Source of the DNA: Bacteroidales bacterium | GTDB taxonomy: Bacteria; Bacteroidota; Bacteroidia; Bacteroidales; F082 | Reading direction: 5' to 3' | Assembly: GCA_028704385.1 (NCBI GenBank) | Contig: JAQVLA010000025.1 | Location: 1 to 32,719 of the forward strand | Length of the DNA stretch: 32,719 bases | Shown here: piece by piece, positions 24,493 through 32,584 of the stretch | Layout of the letters: each line of letters opens with the position of its first letter | Position numbering within the stretch: the first letter of the stretch is position 1 | Program-made: the position numbers and the translations under genes | The notes under the pieces: generated by a model | Database searches by the model: none | What the model was told of the DNA's origin: nothing | The model's input: the letters and a program-made list of their open reading frames with translations, nothing else

Positions 24493-27372
24493 TTATTCGA
24501 AACTTTGTGCCTTATCCCACATCTCTTGAGAAATATTGAGTTGATATTGTTGAGCCAAAATCGAATTGATTATGAGCTTCTCCGATTTGGTATTGTTGAA
24601 AGGAATGGCCGATGGAGGGGTTCCCTGCAGCACCTGTATCACTTTTTCGGCAGCTTCGAGACCGGCATCATAATAATCGCGTGCCAGACATAAAGTTCCA
24701 CCATCGCGCATCTGATCGCTGTCGAAAACAAATACCGGCTTATTGTTCTCAGCAGCTTTACGCGCAATAAGCGCAAAACCCGGCCTGGTGAGGTTGTCAA
24801 CCACCTGACAAACAAGCTGGATATCCTTTCGACTCAATTCGGCTGCAGCCTGAGGAATATCAGCACTGGAGGTAACGGGTACTGTAACCAGCGAAATACC
24901 CTGTTCGGCAAGAGCTTCCTCAAACCAAGTTTTGTAAAGCACACTATTGATTTCAGCTGGTGTAAATAAAGTGCCAACCGCTTTGGTATGAGGTAAGGTT
25001 TCTTTGATAATCCTCGCCATACCCTTGAATGGTGATCGCGTGGTAATGCCTGTAACAAAAGGCAAATGATTTGTTTCACTCACTCCGGCACCGGCTTTTA
25101 CAGCATCGCCTACTCCTGTGAAAACAATTTTTGTCGCATCACCTACCTGGCGCAAAGCCGCCTGCAAAGAGGGTGTGGAAATCACCATCAACAGGTCAGG
25201 CTTCTCTGATTTAATGTTCGCCATTATGCCCGAAAGTGTTGACATATCTCCCTGAGCATTATATACTTTCAATTGAAAATCTTTGTGCTGCACCAGGCCG
25301 GCTTTTTCAATGCCATCGATCAATCCTTCATGACAACGTTCAGCAAATTCAGTATCGCTGTAATGTACCAGACATAGACGAAATGGCTGCGCAGTTTTGT
25401 TAACACTCTTCAGAATTTTGGGATCAATACGTTGCTTTAAGGCTGTTTCAGTATATCCCAAATCAGCAGGACTCAGACCAGCCAGCACTTTTACGGCTAT
25501 CTTACCCGATTGTCTGCCCCATTCATAAAAACTATCGCCATAAGCTCCGGTAGCCCCTCTTGGAACCAATTCGGGTTCGGTTGCGAAGATTGGAACACCA
25601 GCTCCCGAAGCAACGCGATGAATGGATGAAAAACCTGTTGAAGCCAAATTATCTGCTGATAGGATGATCGCTTCGGCACCTCGCTGAATAACGGATTGTG
25701 TGGCCATTGGTAAATCAGAAACCACCGATGCTGTAGCTTCTTCAACTTTGATATTATGTTTTTTACCAGCAACACGTAACTTCTCAACTGAAAGTACAGC
25801 ATTGGTTTGGGCAGCATCATAAATAATCCCGACAGCTTTAAGCTTAGAATCGTATTGCATAGCCATCTGCAGTACTTCTTCCACAGGAGGATTATCATGC
25901 ACCCCGCAAATATTTGAAGGCGGATTGTTCTCAAGCAATTTCAGTTTCACGGGGTCGGAAGCTACTGTAAACACAACAGGAATCTCCTTAATTCTTTTGA
26001 AAGCAGCCATCATAGCAGGTGTTGTGATGGTTATAACCAGGTCGGGTTTTTCGCGCACCACAACATCCATGATAGAAGTAAGCTGTGCTATTTCGCCCTG
26101 GGCACTGTATTTCTTAAGCACAAAATCGGTTTTATCAACCAGTCCGCTCTCCCGAAAAGCTTCCACTACACCTTTAGCCGCCTGCTCCAGCGTAGGATTT
26201 TCGAGCAGCGTGATCATTGCTATCTGTGCCGGGCGATCATATTTCATATGCAAATTCTTAATTAAATTAGCTTCGATGAGATCGTTTTTGGCGGGTAACT
26301 GTCCGGAAGCAAAATCTATCACGATTTGTTTCGTTTCGCCTTCATTTCCCTGCTGTTCGAGCCGTGCCAACACTTCCTCACTCATCTGCCAGTTTGAACC
26401 AAGCGTTTCGAGCACCTCCTGATTGAATCCCAACTTTTCGGGAACAATATTTTCGATAGCAATTTGTGAGGGATGTTTCCCCTGCAGGATGCTGATCGCC
26501 ATATCAGCTGTGAGCTGTCCGACCGTAAAATAGTTGGCTCCCAGACCAAACAGTGCACCCGCACTGCTGTCAACCGGATCGTTGGTAAAGACTGGAATTC
26601 CGGCTTTTTTTGCCTGATTAACTATCATATTCATCGAAGCCATGGCAACAGTATCACCCCCCACCCAAATCGCTTCTACACCTTTGGCCAGCAAAGAGTT
26701 AAGCGCATCTGACACTTCTGAAGTATTCGTTGCAATGGCTTCAACCAGGGTAATCCCCAGTTCGTCGCAGATCCGGCGCGCATCCATAGTGCAGGCCTCC
26801 GAGCATTGCTCGCCAGGATTCCAGACTACTCCAACTTCTTTAATACCGGGATGAAGTGAATGCAACAGTTTGAATGCTGCTGTCACTGGCTGAAAACTTC
26901 CAATACCGGCCATATAAGGCGGATGATCGCCGGGTTTTGGACCGGTGATGCCCGTTCCGGTTCCATAAGGATCCGTAACAGCACCAAAAACATGCAATTT
27001 TTTTGTGTTTTGATTTGCATTTGCAAAAGTTTGCAAAGCCAGTGTGCTCGAAGTGATAACGATATCCGAAGGCCCGTTGGCAATGTCCCTGGCAATGGTA
27101 TTGGCCATAGGCATATCTCCCTGCGGGTTGTAGTGCTTGATATTGGCATTGTTTTCGGCAACAAAGCCTTTTTCACTCAAACGGCTCATAATACCTGCCA
27201 CATGATTGTCGAGCAGGGGTGTAGATGAAATTTGCATGATGGTGATGGTCGGGAAATTTGATATCGTTTTCCGTTTTTCTTTTTTCTGATCCAAATCCGA
27301 CAATAACAATATGGCTGATGCACCGATTATCAAGGCGAGTGCCAACCAAAGTTCACGTAATTTTTTAAGCAT
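24493..27372 (-). CDS. Triple ABC_sub_bind (TrpX-like) membrane-anchored binding protein
   Basis: Protein of 959 aa, three times the usual length of an ABC_sub_bind substrate-binding protein. An N-terminal anchor (about 8-26) lacks a lipobox Cys, so it is probably tethered in the inner membrane with its bulk in the periplasm. Three tandem domains follow (about 42-345, 360-655, 665-950). Homologous segments recur near residues 81, 420 and 702: HYNPQGDMPMAN, KYSAQGEIAQLT and VYNAQGDMSTLS, each followed by PSDIVITSS, PDLVITITT or PDLLMVIST. Domain 1 alone has a small Cys cluster (CSEAC, C). The family's characterised members bind aromatic amino acids (TrpX), but the ligand here is unknown, and three domains might bind different ligands or deliver at high local concentration. 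Confidence 0.88.
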   Translation of the reverse strand: MLKKLRELWLALALIIGASAILLLSDLDQKKEKRKTISNFPTITIMQISSTPLLDNHVAGIMSRLSEKGFVAENNANIKHYNPQGDMPMANTIARDIANGPSDIVITSSTLALQTFANANQNTKKLHVFGAVTDPYGTGTGITGPKPGDHPPYMAGIGSFQPVTAAFKLLHSLHPGIKEVGVVWNPGEQCSEACTMDARRICDELGITLVEAIATNTSEVSDALNSLLAKGVEAIWVGGDTVAMASMNMIVNQAKKAGIPVFTNDPVDSSAGALFGLGANYFTVGQLTADMAISILQGKHPSQIAIENIVPEKLGFNQEVLETLGSNWQMSEEVLARLEQQGNEGETKQIVIDFASGQLPAKNDLIEANLIKNLHMKYDRPAQIAMITLLENPTLEQAAKGVVEAFRESGLVDKTDFVLKKYSAQGEIAQLTSIMDVVVREKPDLVITITTPAMMAAFKRIKEIPVVFTVASDPVKLKLLENNPPSNICGVHDNPPVEEVLQMAMQYDSKLKAVGIIYDAAQTNAVLSVEKLRVAGKKHNIKVEEATASVVSDLPMATQSVIQRGAEAIILSADNLASTGFSSIHRVASGAGVPIFATEPELVPRGATGAYGDSFYEWGRQSGKIAVKVLAGLSPADLGYTETALKQRIDPKILKSVNKTAQPFRLCLVHYSDTEFAERCHEGLIDGIEKAGLVQHKDFQLKVYNAQGDMSTLSGIMANIKSEKPDLLMVISTPSLQAALRQVGDATKIVFTGVGDAVKAGAGVSETNHLPFVTGITTRSPFKGMARIIKETLPHTKAVGTLFTPAEINSVLYKTWFEEALAEQGISLVTVPVTSSADIPQAAAELSRKDIQLVCQVVDNLTRPGFALIARKAAENNKPVFVFDSDQMRDGGTLCLARDYYDAGLEAAEKVIQVLQGTPPSAIPFNNTKSEKLIINSILAQQYQLNISQEMWDKAQSFE

Positions 27373-27394
27373 AGTTTTTAGTGTTAAGATTACA

Positions 27395-27820
27395 CTATTC
27401 GAGGTATTTCGTCAGTCGCAGTATGTTTTTCCCTGCGTTTCTTTCATAAGCTATCTCATTCATTGTTTTACGAATCAGTAAAATGCCAAGCCCGCCAACA
27501 GCACGCTCTTCGAGGGGCAGGTCGAAATCAGGATCCTCAGCTAATGTAAGATCCCAGGGCTTGCCATCATCTTCAATACACATGATCAGCTTTTTGTCAA
27601 CCAGCGAAAAAAGAATTTTGATGTAGTGTACTTCGGTATCATCGAAGGCATAACTTACAATATTTGAAAATGCCTCCTCAAGTACCAGATTTAAGCTCAA
27701 GATCAATGCCATCGGAAGTGACCAGGAATCGGCCAAACCCACCAGAAAACTGCTGATATTTTCCAACTCCTGCATATCATTACGCAATTCGAGCGATTCA
27801 GTTTTTGCCCTTTTGTCCAT
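27395..27820 (-). CDS. HATPase anti-sigma-type serine kinase (RsbW/SpoIIAB-like)
   Basis: Cytoplasmic protein of 141 aa with a GHKL ATP-binding fold only. The N-box is LEEAFSNIVSYAF, the G1 box CIEDDGKPWDL, and the G2 box GGLGILLIRKTM; this order and size match anti-sigma kinases that phosphorylate STAS antagonists. Its start overlaps the SpoIIE gene by 23 bases and it ends 22 bases before the triple binding protein gene. No sigma factor is near, so in this operon its target is probably the STAS-fusion protein at 23253-24473, whose Ser54/55 it could phosphorylate. Confidence 0.88.
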   Translation of the reverse strand: MDKRAKTESLELRNDMQELENISSFLVGLADSWSLPMALILSLNLVLEEAFSNIVSYAFDDTEVHYIKILFSLVDKKLIMCIEDDGKPWDLTLAEDPDFDLPLEERAVGGLGILLIRKTMNEIAYERNAGKNILRLTKYLE

Positions 27821-29732
27821 TGTAAACTAACGTTAACATGGTAATATCATCCGATTGCATATATCCATCCACATACTGATCTATTTCGTGGGTCATAAGG
27901 TCAATAATTTCCCTGGTGTTTGCCTCATAATTTTTGGCAATACATGCCTGCAACCGTTTTTCACCATAAAATTCATGGGTGGCATTTTCGGCTTCACTCA
28001 CACCATCTGTATAGGCAAAAATTTTATCTCCCGGCATCATTTGAGCACTCATACAGCTATAATCGTATTCTTCATTCAATCCGAGAGGTATGGAAGTTCC
28101 CATCTCCATAAAATTTGTTTCACCATTTCTGGCAATATACAGTGGTGGGTTGTGGCCGGCATTGGAATAAAAAAGCTCACCATTTTTCAGATTAAGTATT
28201 CCCAGGAAGAAGGTCACGAACATGCAGGAATCATTATTGAGGGCCAGTGATTTGTTAAGTACCTTCATAATAGCATCGGGCGTTTTGTGCCTATCGGCGA
28301 TGGAGCGCAGCAGGGTGCGGGTAACTGCCATAAAAAGCGAGGCCGGCACGCCTTTGCCCGAAACATCACCAATGGCAAAACAGAATTTGTCCGAATCGAT
28401 CAGAAAAAAATCATAGAGATCGCCACCCACTTCCTTAGCCGATTTCAACGAAGCATAAAGATCGACCTGCGGCAAATCAGGAAATGGCGGAAAGCTGTGT
28501 GGGATCATCGACAGCTGGATATCACTGGCGATTCGCAGCTCACTTTCAATTTTTTCTTTCTCGGAGGTGGTTTTCTTAAGGTTTTCAATATAAAGTGTCA
28601 GCTGTTCCTGCATCTGCACAAAGGCCTGCCGAAGTTCCAACATTTCGTCCTTTGTTTTCACTTCGGGAAGTGGTGTTTCAAAATTTCCTTTAGCAATCAG
28701 TCGGGCAGCCTCGGCAAACTTAACCAGTGGTGAAGCCAGCCTGTTTACTATCTTGGTGATCAGCAATACCAAAAGCAGCAGCCCGGCAATGAAAAGCAAT
28801 ATTACCAACCTGTTCATTTTAGTGAGTGAAGCATACATTTCGCGCTCGGGATATACCACAGCGATCGACCAGCGTGTTGAAATCAGATTGGTGTAGTAGA
28901 TCCAGCGTTTTTCCTTTCCGGGAAGGTTGTAGCTTCTGAATTTGCTTTCACCTCTTTGCAATTCCCTTCCAATCTGGCGTAATAACGGTGCCCCCCATTC
29001 TTCAGCATTGGAAAAAATGCTTTTGTTCATAATCATGCTTTTGTCGGGATGTGTTACTGCCACTCCGTTTCGGGTGATCATAAAGGCATAACCTGTTTCG
29101 AAAATGCTCACAGAAGATACAAGATCGGTAAGTTTATCCAGCGAAATATCTATTGTGGCAATGCCGGCAAAAACACGCTTATTGTCGCGATTTGAATAAA
29201 CAGGAACCGCATAGGTAGCCATCAAAATATTGCCACCACCTTCGTCATAATATGGCTCTGACCAATACGGTGTTCGGAGCATGGCAGGAATCTGATACCA
29301 GTCCATATAATAATATTCGTAGGTCTCACTTCCCAGATAAGCAGAAAAAATACCGTCGGCGCCACGATAGGCATAAGGCATAAAATAAAGCCCTTTTTGT
29401 TCAAAAAAATGGGGCTCAAAAGCCATGCATGCTCCATAAATTGACGGGTTGTTGCGAACAATTGTTTGCAGCACATGTATCAACGAATCTTCGTGGAAAA
29501 ATCCCATTTCGATCGTTGCACTCAACATTTGAGGCACCTTTTCGAGCGGTTGTAATTCCTGTTCAATACGAGCTTCGATATTTTCGGCAAGCTGAATGGC
29601 ATTAACCTTTGAAGCCTCACTGATGGTATTGCGCGCATAAAAATAATAGACAGAAAATATAAGCACAAATAAGGTAGATGTAATCAACAGAATATTTGAA
29701 ATAATACGAAATGACAAAGTGTTCCGTTTCAT
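27798..29732 (-). CDS. Cache-HAMP-SpoIIE (PP2C) sensor phosphatase
   Basis: Membrane phosphatase of 644 aa from the ATG at 29732. A TTG at 29777 would extend it into the preceding gene and is rejected. Layout: TM1 (about 10-30), a periplasmic Cache-type sensor (about 35-300, with GMITRNG-like FETGYAFMITRNGVAVTHPD), TM2 (about 306-328), HAMP (about 327-385), a coiled linker, and a SpoIIE/PP2C catalytic domain (about 410-640). The metal-binding Asp residues are all present: VGGDLYDFF near 437, GDVSGKGVPASL near 457, YTDGVSEAEN, and SDDITML near 627. It should dephosphorylate the STAS partner in response to an extracytoplasmic ligand. Confidence 0.92.
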   Translation of the reverse strand: MKRNTLSFRIISNILLITSTLFVLIFSVYYFYARNTISEASKVNAIQLAENIEARIEQELQPLEKVPQMLSATIEMGFFHEDSLIHVLQTIVRNNPSIYGACMAFEPHFFEQKGLYFMPYAYRGADGIFSAYLGSETYEYYYMDWYQIPAMLRTPYWSEPYYDEGGGNILMATYAVPVYSNRDNKRVFAGIATIDISLDKLTDLVSSVSIFETGYAFMITRNGVAVTHPDKSMIMNKSIFSNAEEWGAPLLRQIGRELQRGESKFRSYNLPGKEKRWIYYTNLISTRWSIAVVYPEREMYASLTKMNRLVILLFIAGLLLLVLLITKIVNRLASPLVKFAEAARLIAKGNFETPLPEVKTKDEMLELRQAFVQMQEQLTLYIENLKKTTSEKEKIESELRIASDIQLSMIPHSFPPFPDLPQVDLYASLKSAKEVGGDLYDFFLIDSDKFCFAIGDVSGKGVPASLFMAVTRTLLRSIADRHKTPDAIMKVLNKSLALNNDSCMFVTFFLGILNLKNGELFYSNAGHNPPLYIARNGETNFMEMGTSIPLGLNEEYDYSCMSAQMMPGDKIFAYTDGVSEAENATHEFYGEKRLQACIAKNYEANTREIIDLMTHEIDQYVDGYMQSDDITMLTLVYNGQKGKN

Positions 29733-29748
29733 GATTATTCGTGGTTTT

Positions 29749-30702
29749 TTATCGTATCGGGCGGAAAAAATCCTCAAAAATTATATCAGGAGATTGGGGA
29801 TACTGACCTTTCAAAATAGCATGTACCTGATCAAAGTCGGGTTTTTCAAGATTTGTTTGCCCGATGGGTTCCTGCAGTTCCAGCACTTTCTCCAGCATCC
29901 ACTTTTGATGCGCCTTGTTTGATGGAATATTAGCCTGGCGCATGCGTTCGATTACAACATCAAGGGTAAAGTCACGATTTTTAGCAGCATATTGCCAGCC
30001 TTTGATACTTGCCTCCACAAAAGCTTTGAGGGCATCATTTTTTTCATTGAGCGTGTTTTGAAGCACATACATTCCATCTTCGGGGATGTTGTAACCATAG
30101 TCAGAAAGAAAAAAAGTGCTGAGTTCATCTTCATTCAACCCACTGAGGTAGATTTGGTTATATTCGTTATACCACATCACCGTCATGACATCAATGCCAC
30201 CAAGCAAAAACAAATTCACGGTTGAAAGGATTGGCACCCAATTAACTTCGAGTTGATGCTCATGGATAAGCGCTTTTGGAATCTCCTCGAAGCCACTGCG
30301 CCAGATTCCGACTTTTTTCCCCTTAAAATCTTTAAGGGTATTGATATTACTGGTTTTCTTGGCCACAAACATCAATGCTGAATTGTGCGAAAACTGGGCA
30401 ATATTAACCAGATCAACACCTTTAAACCGATTATCGAGCCCCGTGACCAGAAAAAGAGAGATGATATCAGCTTGTCCGGATTGCAGAAAATGCATGGCAT
30501 TTACAGAAGCCGAAGGGTGGATAATCTCTACCTCAATGCCTGCTTCCTTATAAAAGCCCATTTCTTCGGCAACGTAGTAGCCGGCAAATTGTGCCTGAGG
30601 CAGCCAATGTGGCGAAAAAACAAGCTTTTGAGTCTGAGCATGCACGCTATTACAAACACTGAAAATAATAAGCAAAATCAATAAATACGTGTTTGTTTTC
30701 AT
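29749..30702 (-). CDS. NMT1/THI5-like periplasmic substrate-binding protein
   Basis: Secreted periplasmic protein of 317 aa with signal peptide (MKTNTYLLILLIIFSVCNSVHAQ). The family pattern is visible: LVFSPHWLPQAQFAGYYVAEEMGFYKEAGIEVEI-type start (first strand and helix), SGQADIISLFL, NTLKDFKGKKVGIWRSG, and NLFLLGGIDVMTVMWYN. Relatives bind pyrimidine thiamine precursors, sulfonates or other small molecules. Its usual partner permease (SsuC/ThiX type) is not in the window; the operon's permease is of another family. As first gene of the operon, 16 bases before the Cache-SpoIIE gene, it may present a ligand to the sensor instead of to a transporter. Confidence 0.85.
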   Translation of the reverse strand: MKTNTYLLILLIIFSVCNSVHAQTQKLVFSPHWLPQAQFAGYYVAEEMGFYKEAGIEVEIIHPSASVNAMHFLQSGQADIISLFLVTGLDNRFKGVDLVNIAQFSHNSALMFVAKKTSNINTLKDFKGKKVGIWRSGFEEIPKALIHEHQLEVNWVPILSTVNLFLLGGIDVMTVMWYNEYNQIYLSGLNEDELSTFFLSDYGYNIPEDGMYVLQNTLNEKNDALKAFVEASIKGWQYAAKNRDFTLDVVIERMRQANIPSNKAHQKWMLEKVLELQEPIGQTNLEKPDFDQVHAILKGQYPQSPDIIFEDFFRPIR

Positions 30703-30757
30703 GCCAATTTCTTTGACAATAAAAATAAGAAAAATAATATTCGTGAAAACGAAACAA

Positions 30758-30765
30758 CAAAACTA
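30758..30765 (-). promoter_or_regulatory. Candidate -7 promoter element of the ABC/partner-switching operon
   Basis: On the minus strand it reads TAGTTTTG, matching TAnnTTTG, 55 bases before the first gene's ATG at 30702. No clear -33 partner was seen. Confidence 0.4.
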
Positions 30766-30935
30766 ATTGCCTGATATACTTTTACCCTCTCTGGAGAAAC
30801 ATCAAATAAACATTGGTGTCCGGTATGATTCACATAAATATGCTCAATCGAGGGGAAAAAGCTTTCTCTCAGTATCTGAAATCATCAGGGGTAAATCTTA
30901 ATCTACCCACATTTTGTCCTTATGTTTTATGTCAT

Positions 30936-31148
30936 CTACTTAAAAAGAGGATATATACCCTTTTGTGATTGTACGATCCCATCGAAAAGCTTTAATTCCC
31001 AGTTAAGCTGTTTCTTCAACTCCGGATAAATAAAATTGAACCATTGGCTGATATCATGATTTACTCTTAATAAAGTCAAGCTAGGTTAATAGATCTGACG
31101 AAGGCGTTCAAAAACGTCATCAAATACAATCGGCCTTATTAAAATCCC
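30936..31148 (-). pseudogene. Decayed coding remnant with an in-frame stop
   Basis: On the minus strand one frame reads protein-like for about 70 codons (IVFDDVFERLRQIY, then NHDISQWFNFIYPELKKQL and FDGIVQSQKGIYPLFK) and is interrupted by a single in-frame TAA at 31086-31088. It ends with TAG at 30936-30938. There is no ATG start, and the 5' side runs into the CTTAACTAA repeats. This looks like the 3' end of a broken gene. I do not recognise the family. A 47-aa protein starting at the TTG at 31079 is the alternative. Confidence 0.4.
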
Positions 31149-31214
31149 TTAACTAACTTTTTCCTTATTTAAGTTTTGAGGCCATTTTCTTAACTAAGCA
31201 GCTTTTTAGTTAAG
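31148..31214. repeat. CTTAACTAA repeat cluster with perfect hairpin
   Basis: CTTAACTAA occurs at 31148-31156 and 31189-31197, and its inverse TTAGTTAAG at 31206-31214. The last two form a perfect 9-bp stem with an 8-base loop. A further imperfect palindrome, CTAAGGCTTAG, follows at about 31223-31233. It may be an operator, an end of a small mobile element, or a terminator for the pentapeptide gene. Confidence 0.4.
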
Positions 31215-31339
31215 GTTTTTGAACTAAGGCTTAGTCCCAAAAATATTTTCCTGTAAGATGATGCAGAAGACAAGAATGAGAAGAATGTTGATTTATTTGC
31301 GTGCAGACTGGTACCCATTATGCAAATTAGCTGCTTCTT

Positions 31340-32584
31340 TCAATTAAACTTAAATTTTCGGAACGCTTGAATAGTTTGATAATAGCCATATGTGATGAAA
31401 ACTCGAGAACACCCATCAACCATATATGCAAAGCCTCTAGGTTGGGGATCATAGTCTTTCATGAAATCAAATTCATGCGTAGGATTTAAAAACTGCACAA
31501 AATACTTTAAGCCTTGATCCAAAACATAAACAAATGAATCAAAATCTGTAAAAATGGATTTATAATACGGATCTGCCAATAAAGAATTGTAAAGCAAGAA
31601 AAATGGAAAACCAACATACAACACCGTGAATTTAACCCCTTGTGTCCAGCTTAATCCATAATTATTTGAATATCTGTTCAAAAAGAGTATTGCTTTCTCA
31701 TTAAAATTAGTCAGGAATTTGGTGTGCAAAAATTTGAAACCTTTGTGAATAAAGTTATTTCCTTTAATTACATTCCATTTAGAATTATTAAACAAACTTT
31801 CCCAATAACAAATCATCTCGTCCCGGTAAAAACCTAGAGCATCTATTATGTTATTACTTTTTAATAGTTCATGTTTTATTATTCTATAACTTTCCCGATC
31901 TGATTTATAAATTTTGACACCAGTGAATAAGCTTTCTGCCATAAAAACAGAGCCACGCAGGTCAAGCTCTCCTTTGAAAACAGTTTTATTAAAAACAACT
32001 CCATCCATAAACCTTACCAATTGGAAAAGTGAATAACCTTCAAATACAGCTTCACCAAAAAACGCCTTATCCAAAAACTGGGCATTCTTAAAATGCGCAT
32101 AGCCTAAAAACTTCGCTCCAGAAAGCTCAGCATAACCTTCGAAAACGGTATCATTGAAAACAGCTTCTTTCGAAAATGAAGCCCCCCAAAGATGAATCAA
32201 TTTACTAAAAATCACCTCCTCAAAAATAGCCATACCATTAAATTCTGATCTGGTAAAGAGAGTTTCATCCATAAACTTAGCTTTTGCGAATATCGCACTA
32301 TCCTCAAATTTAGAACCGATGAAAAAAGCTTTGTCTTTAAATTCAGCTTCTGAGAAATCCGTTTTGCCATTAAATTTCGTATCAAAGAAATTTACTTTCT
32401 TCTCAAAAACAGAATTTCCAAAATTTGCATTCAGGAGCTCATTATTTGGGAACAGAATTTCTGCATTCACTTCAATAGCAAAAATCACATTCTCAAAATT
32501 GTAATCCTCCTTTCCCATGGAATCAAGATTCGAAATATAATCTTTAAAATTCTCCATTGATTCAATTCTTATTGCTTCTGCCAT
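31340..32584 (-). CDS. Pentapeptide-repeat protein with C-terminal membrane segment
   Basis: Protein of 414 aa. Residues about 55-225 are tandem pentapeptide repeats of the AxFxx type in pairs of about ten residues (e.g. FSEAEFKDKAFF, FAKAKFMDETLF, FKNAQFLDKAFF), predicting a right-handed quadrilateral beta-helix. A helical linker (about 230-310) is followed by a clear membrane helix (FTVLYVGFPFFLLYNSLL, about 325-342) and a second aromatic hydrophobic stretch near the C-terminus. There is no signal peptide, so the helix part is probably cytoplasmic. Function is unknown. Its base composition is visibly more AT-rich than the neighbouring operon, and it lies beside decayed sequence and repeats, which suggests acquisition by transfer. 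Confidence 0.75.
   Translation of the reverse strand: MAEAIRIESMENFKDYISNLDSMGKEDYNFENVIFAIEVNAEILFPNNELLNANFGNSVFEKKVNFFDTKFNGKTDFSEAEFKDKAFFIGSKFEDSAIFAKAKFMDETLFTRSEFNGMAIFEEVIFSKLIHLWGASFSKEAVFNDTVFEGYAELSGAKFLGYAHFKNAQFLDKAFFGEAVFEGYSLFQLVRFMDGVVFNKTVFKGELDLRGSVFMAESLFTGVKIYKSDRESYRIIKHELLKSNNIIDALGFYRDEMICYWESLFNNSKWNVIKGNNFIHKGFKFLHTKFLTNFNEKAILFLNRYSNNYGLSWTQGVKFTVLYVGFPFFLLYNSLLADPYYKSIFTDFDSFVYVLDQGLKYFVQFLNPTHEFDFMKDYDPQPRGFAYMVDGCSRVFITYGYYQTIQAFRKFKFN

Larger units (their letters stand above)
30703..31339. other. Upstream region of the ABC/partner-switching operon
   Basis: 637 bases between the operon start and the pentapeptide gene, both on the minus strand. It contains the operon promoter candidate (30758-30765), a decayed coding remnant (30936-31148) and a cluster of CTTAACTAA repeats (31148-31214). 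No intact gene was recognised. Confidence 0.5.

Noticed and set aside
27395-29732. Reading the SpoIIE and kinase genes as a standard sigma-B-type stress operon
   Set aside because: No sigma factor or short RsbV-like antagonist is adjacent, and the genes are embedded in an ABC transporter operon.
31190-31318. 42-aa minus-strand frame upstream of the coding remnant
   Set aside because: Ser/Leu-rich, ends inside the CTTAACTAA hairpin and shows no domain; more likely chance than a gene.
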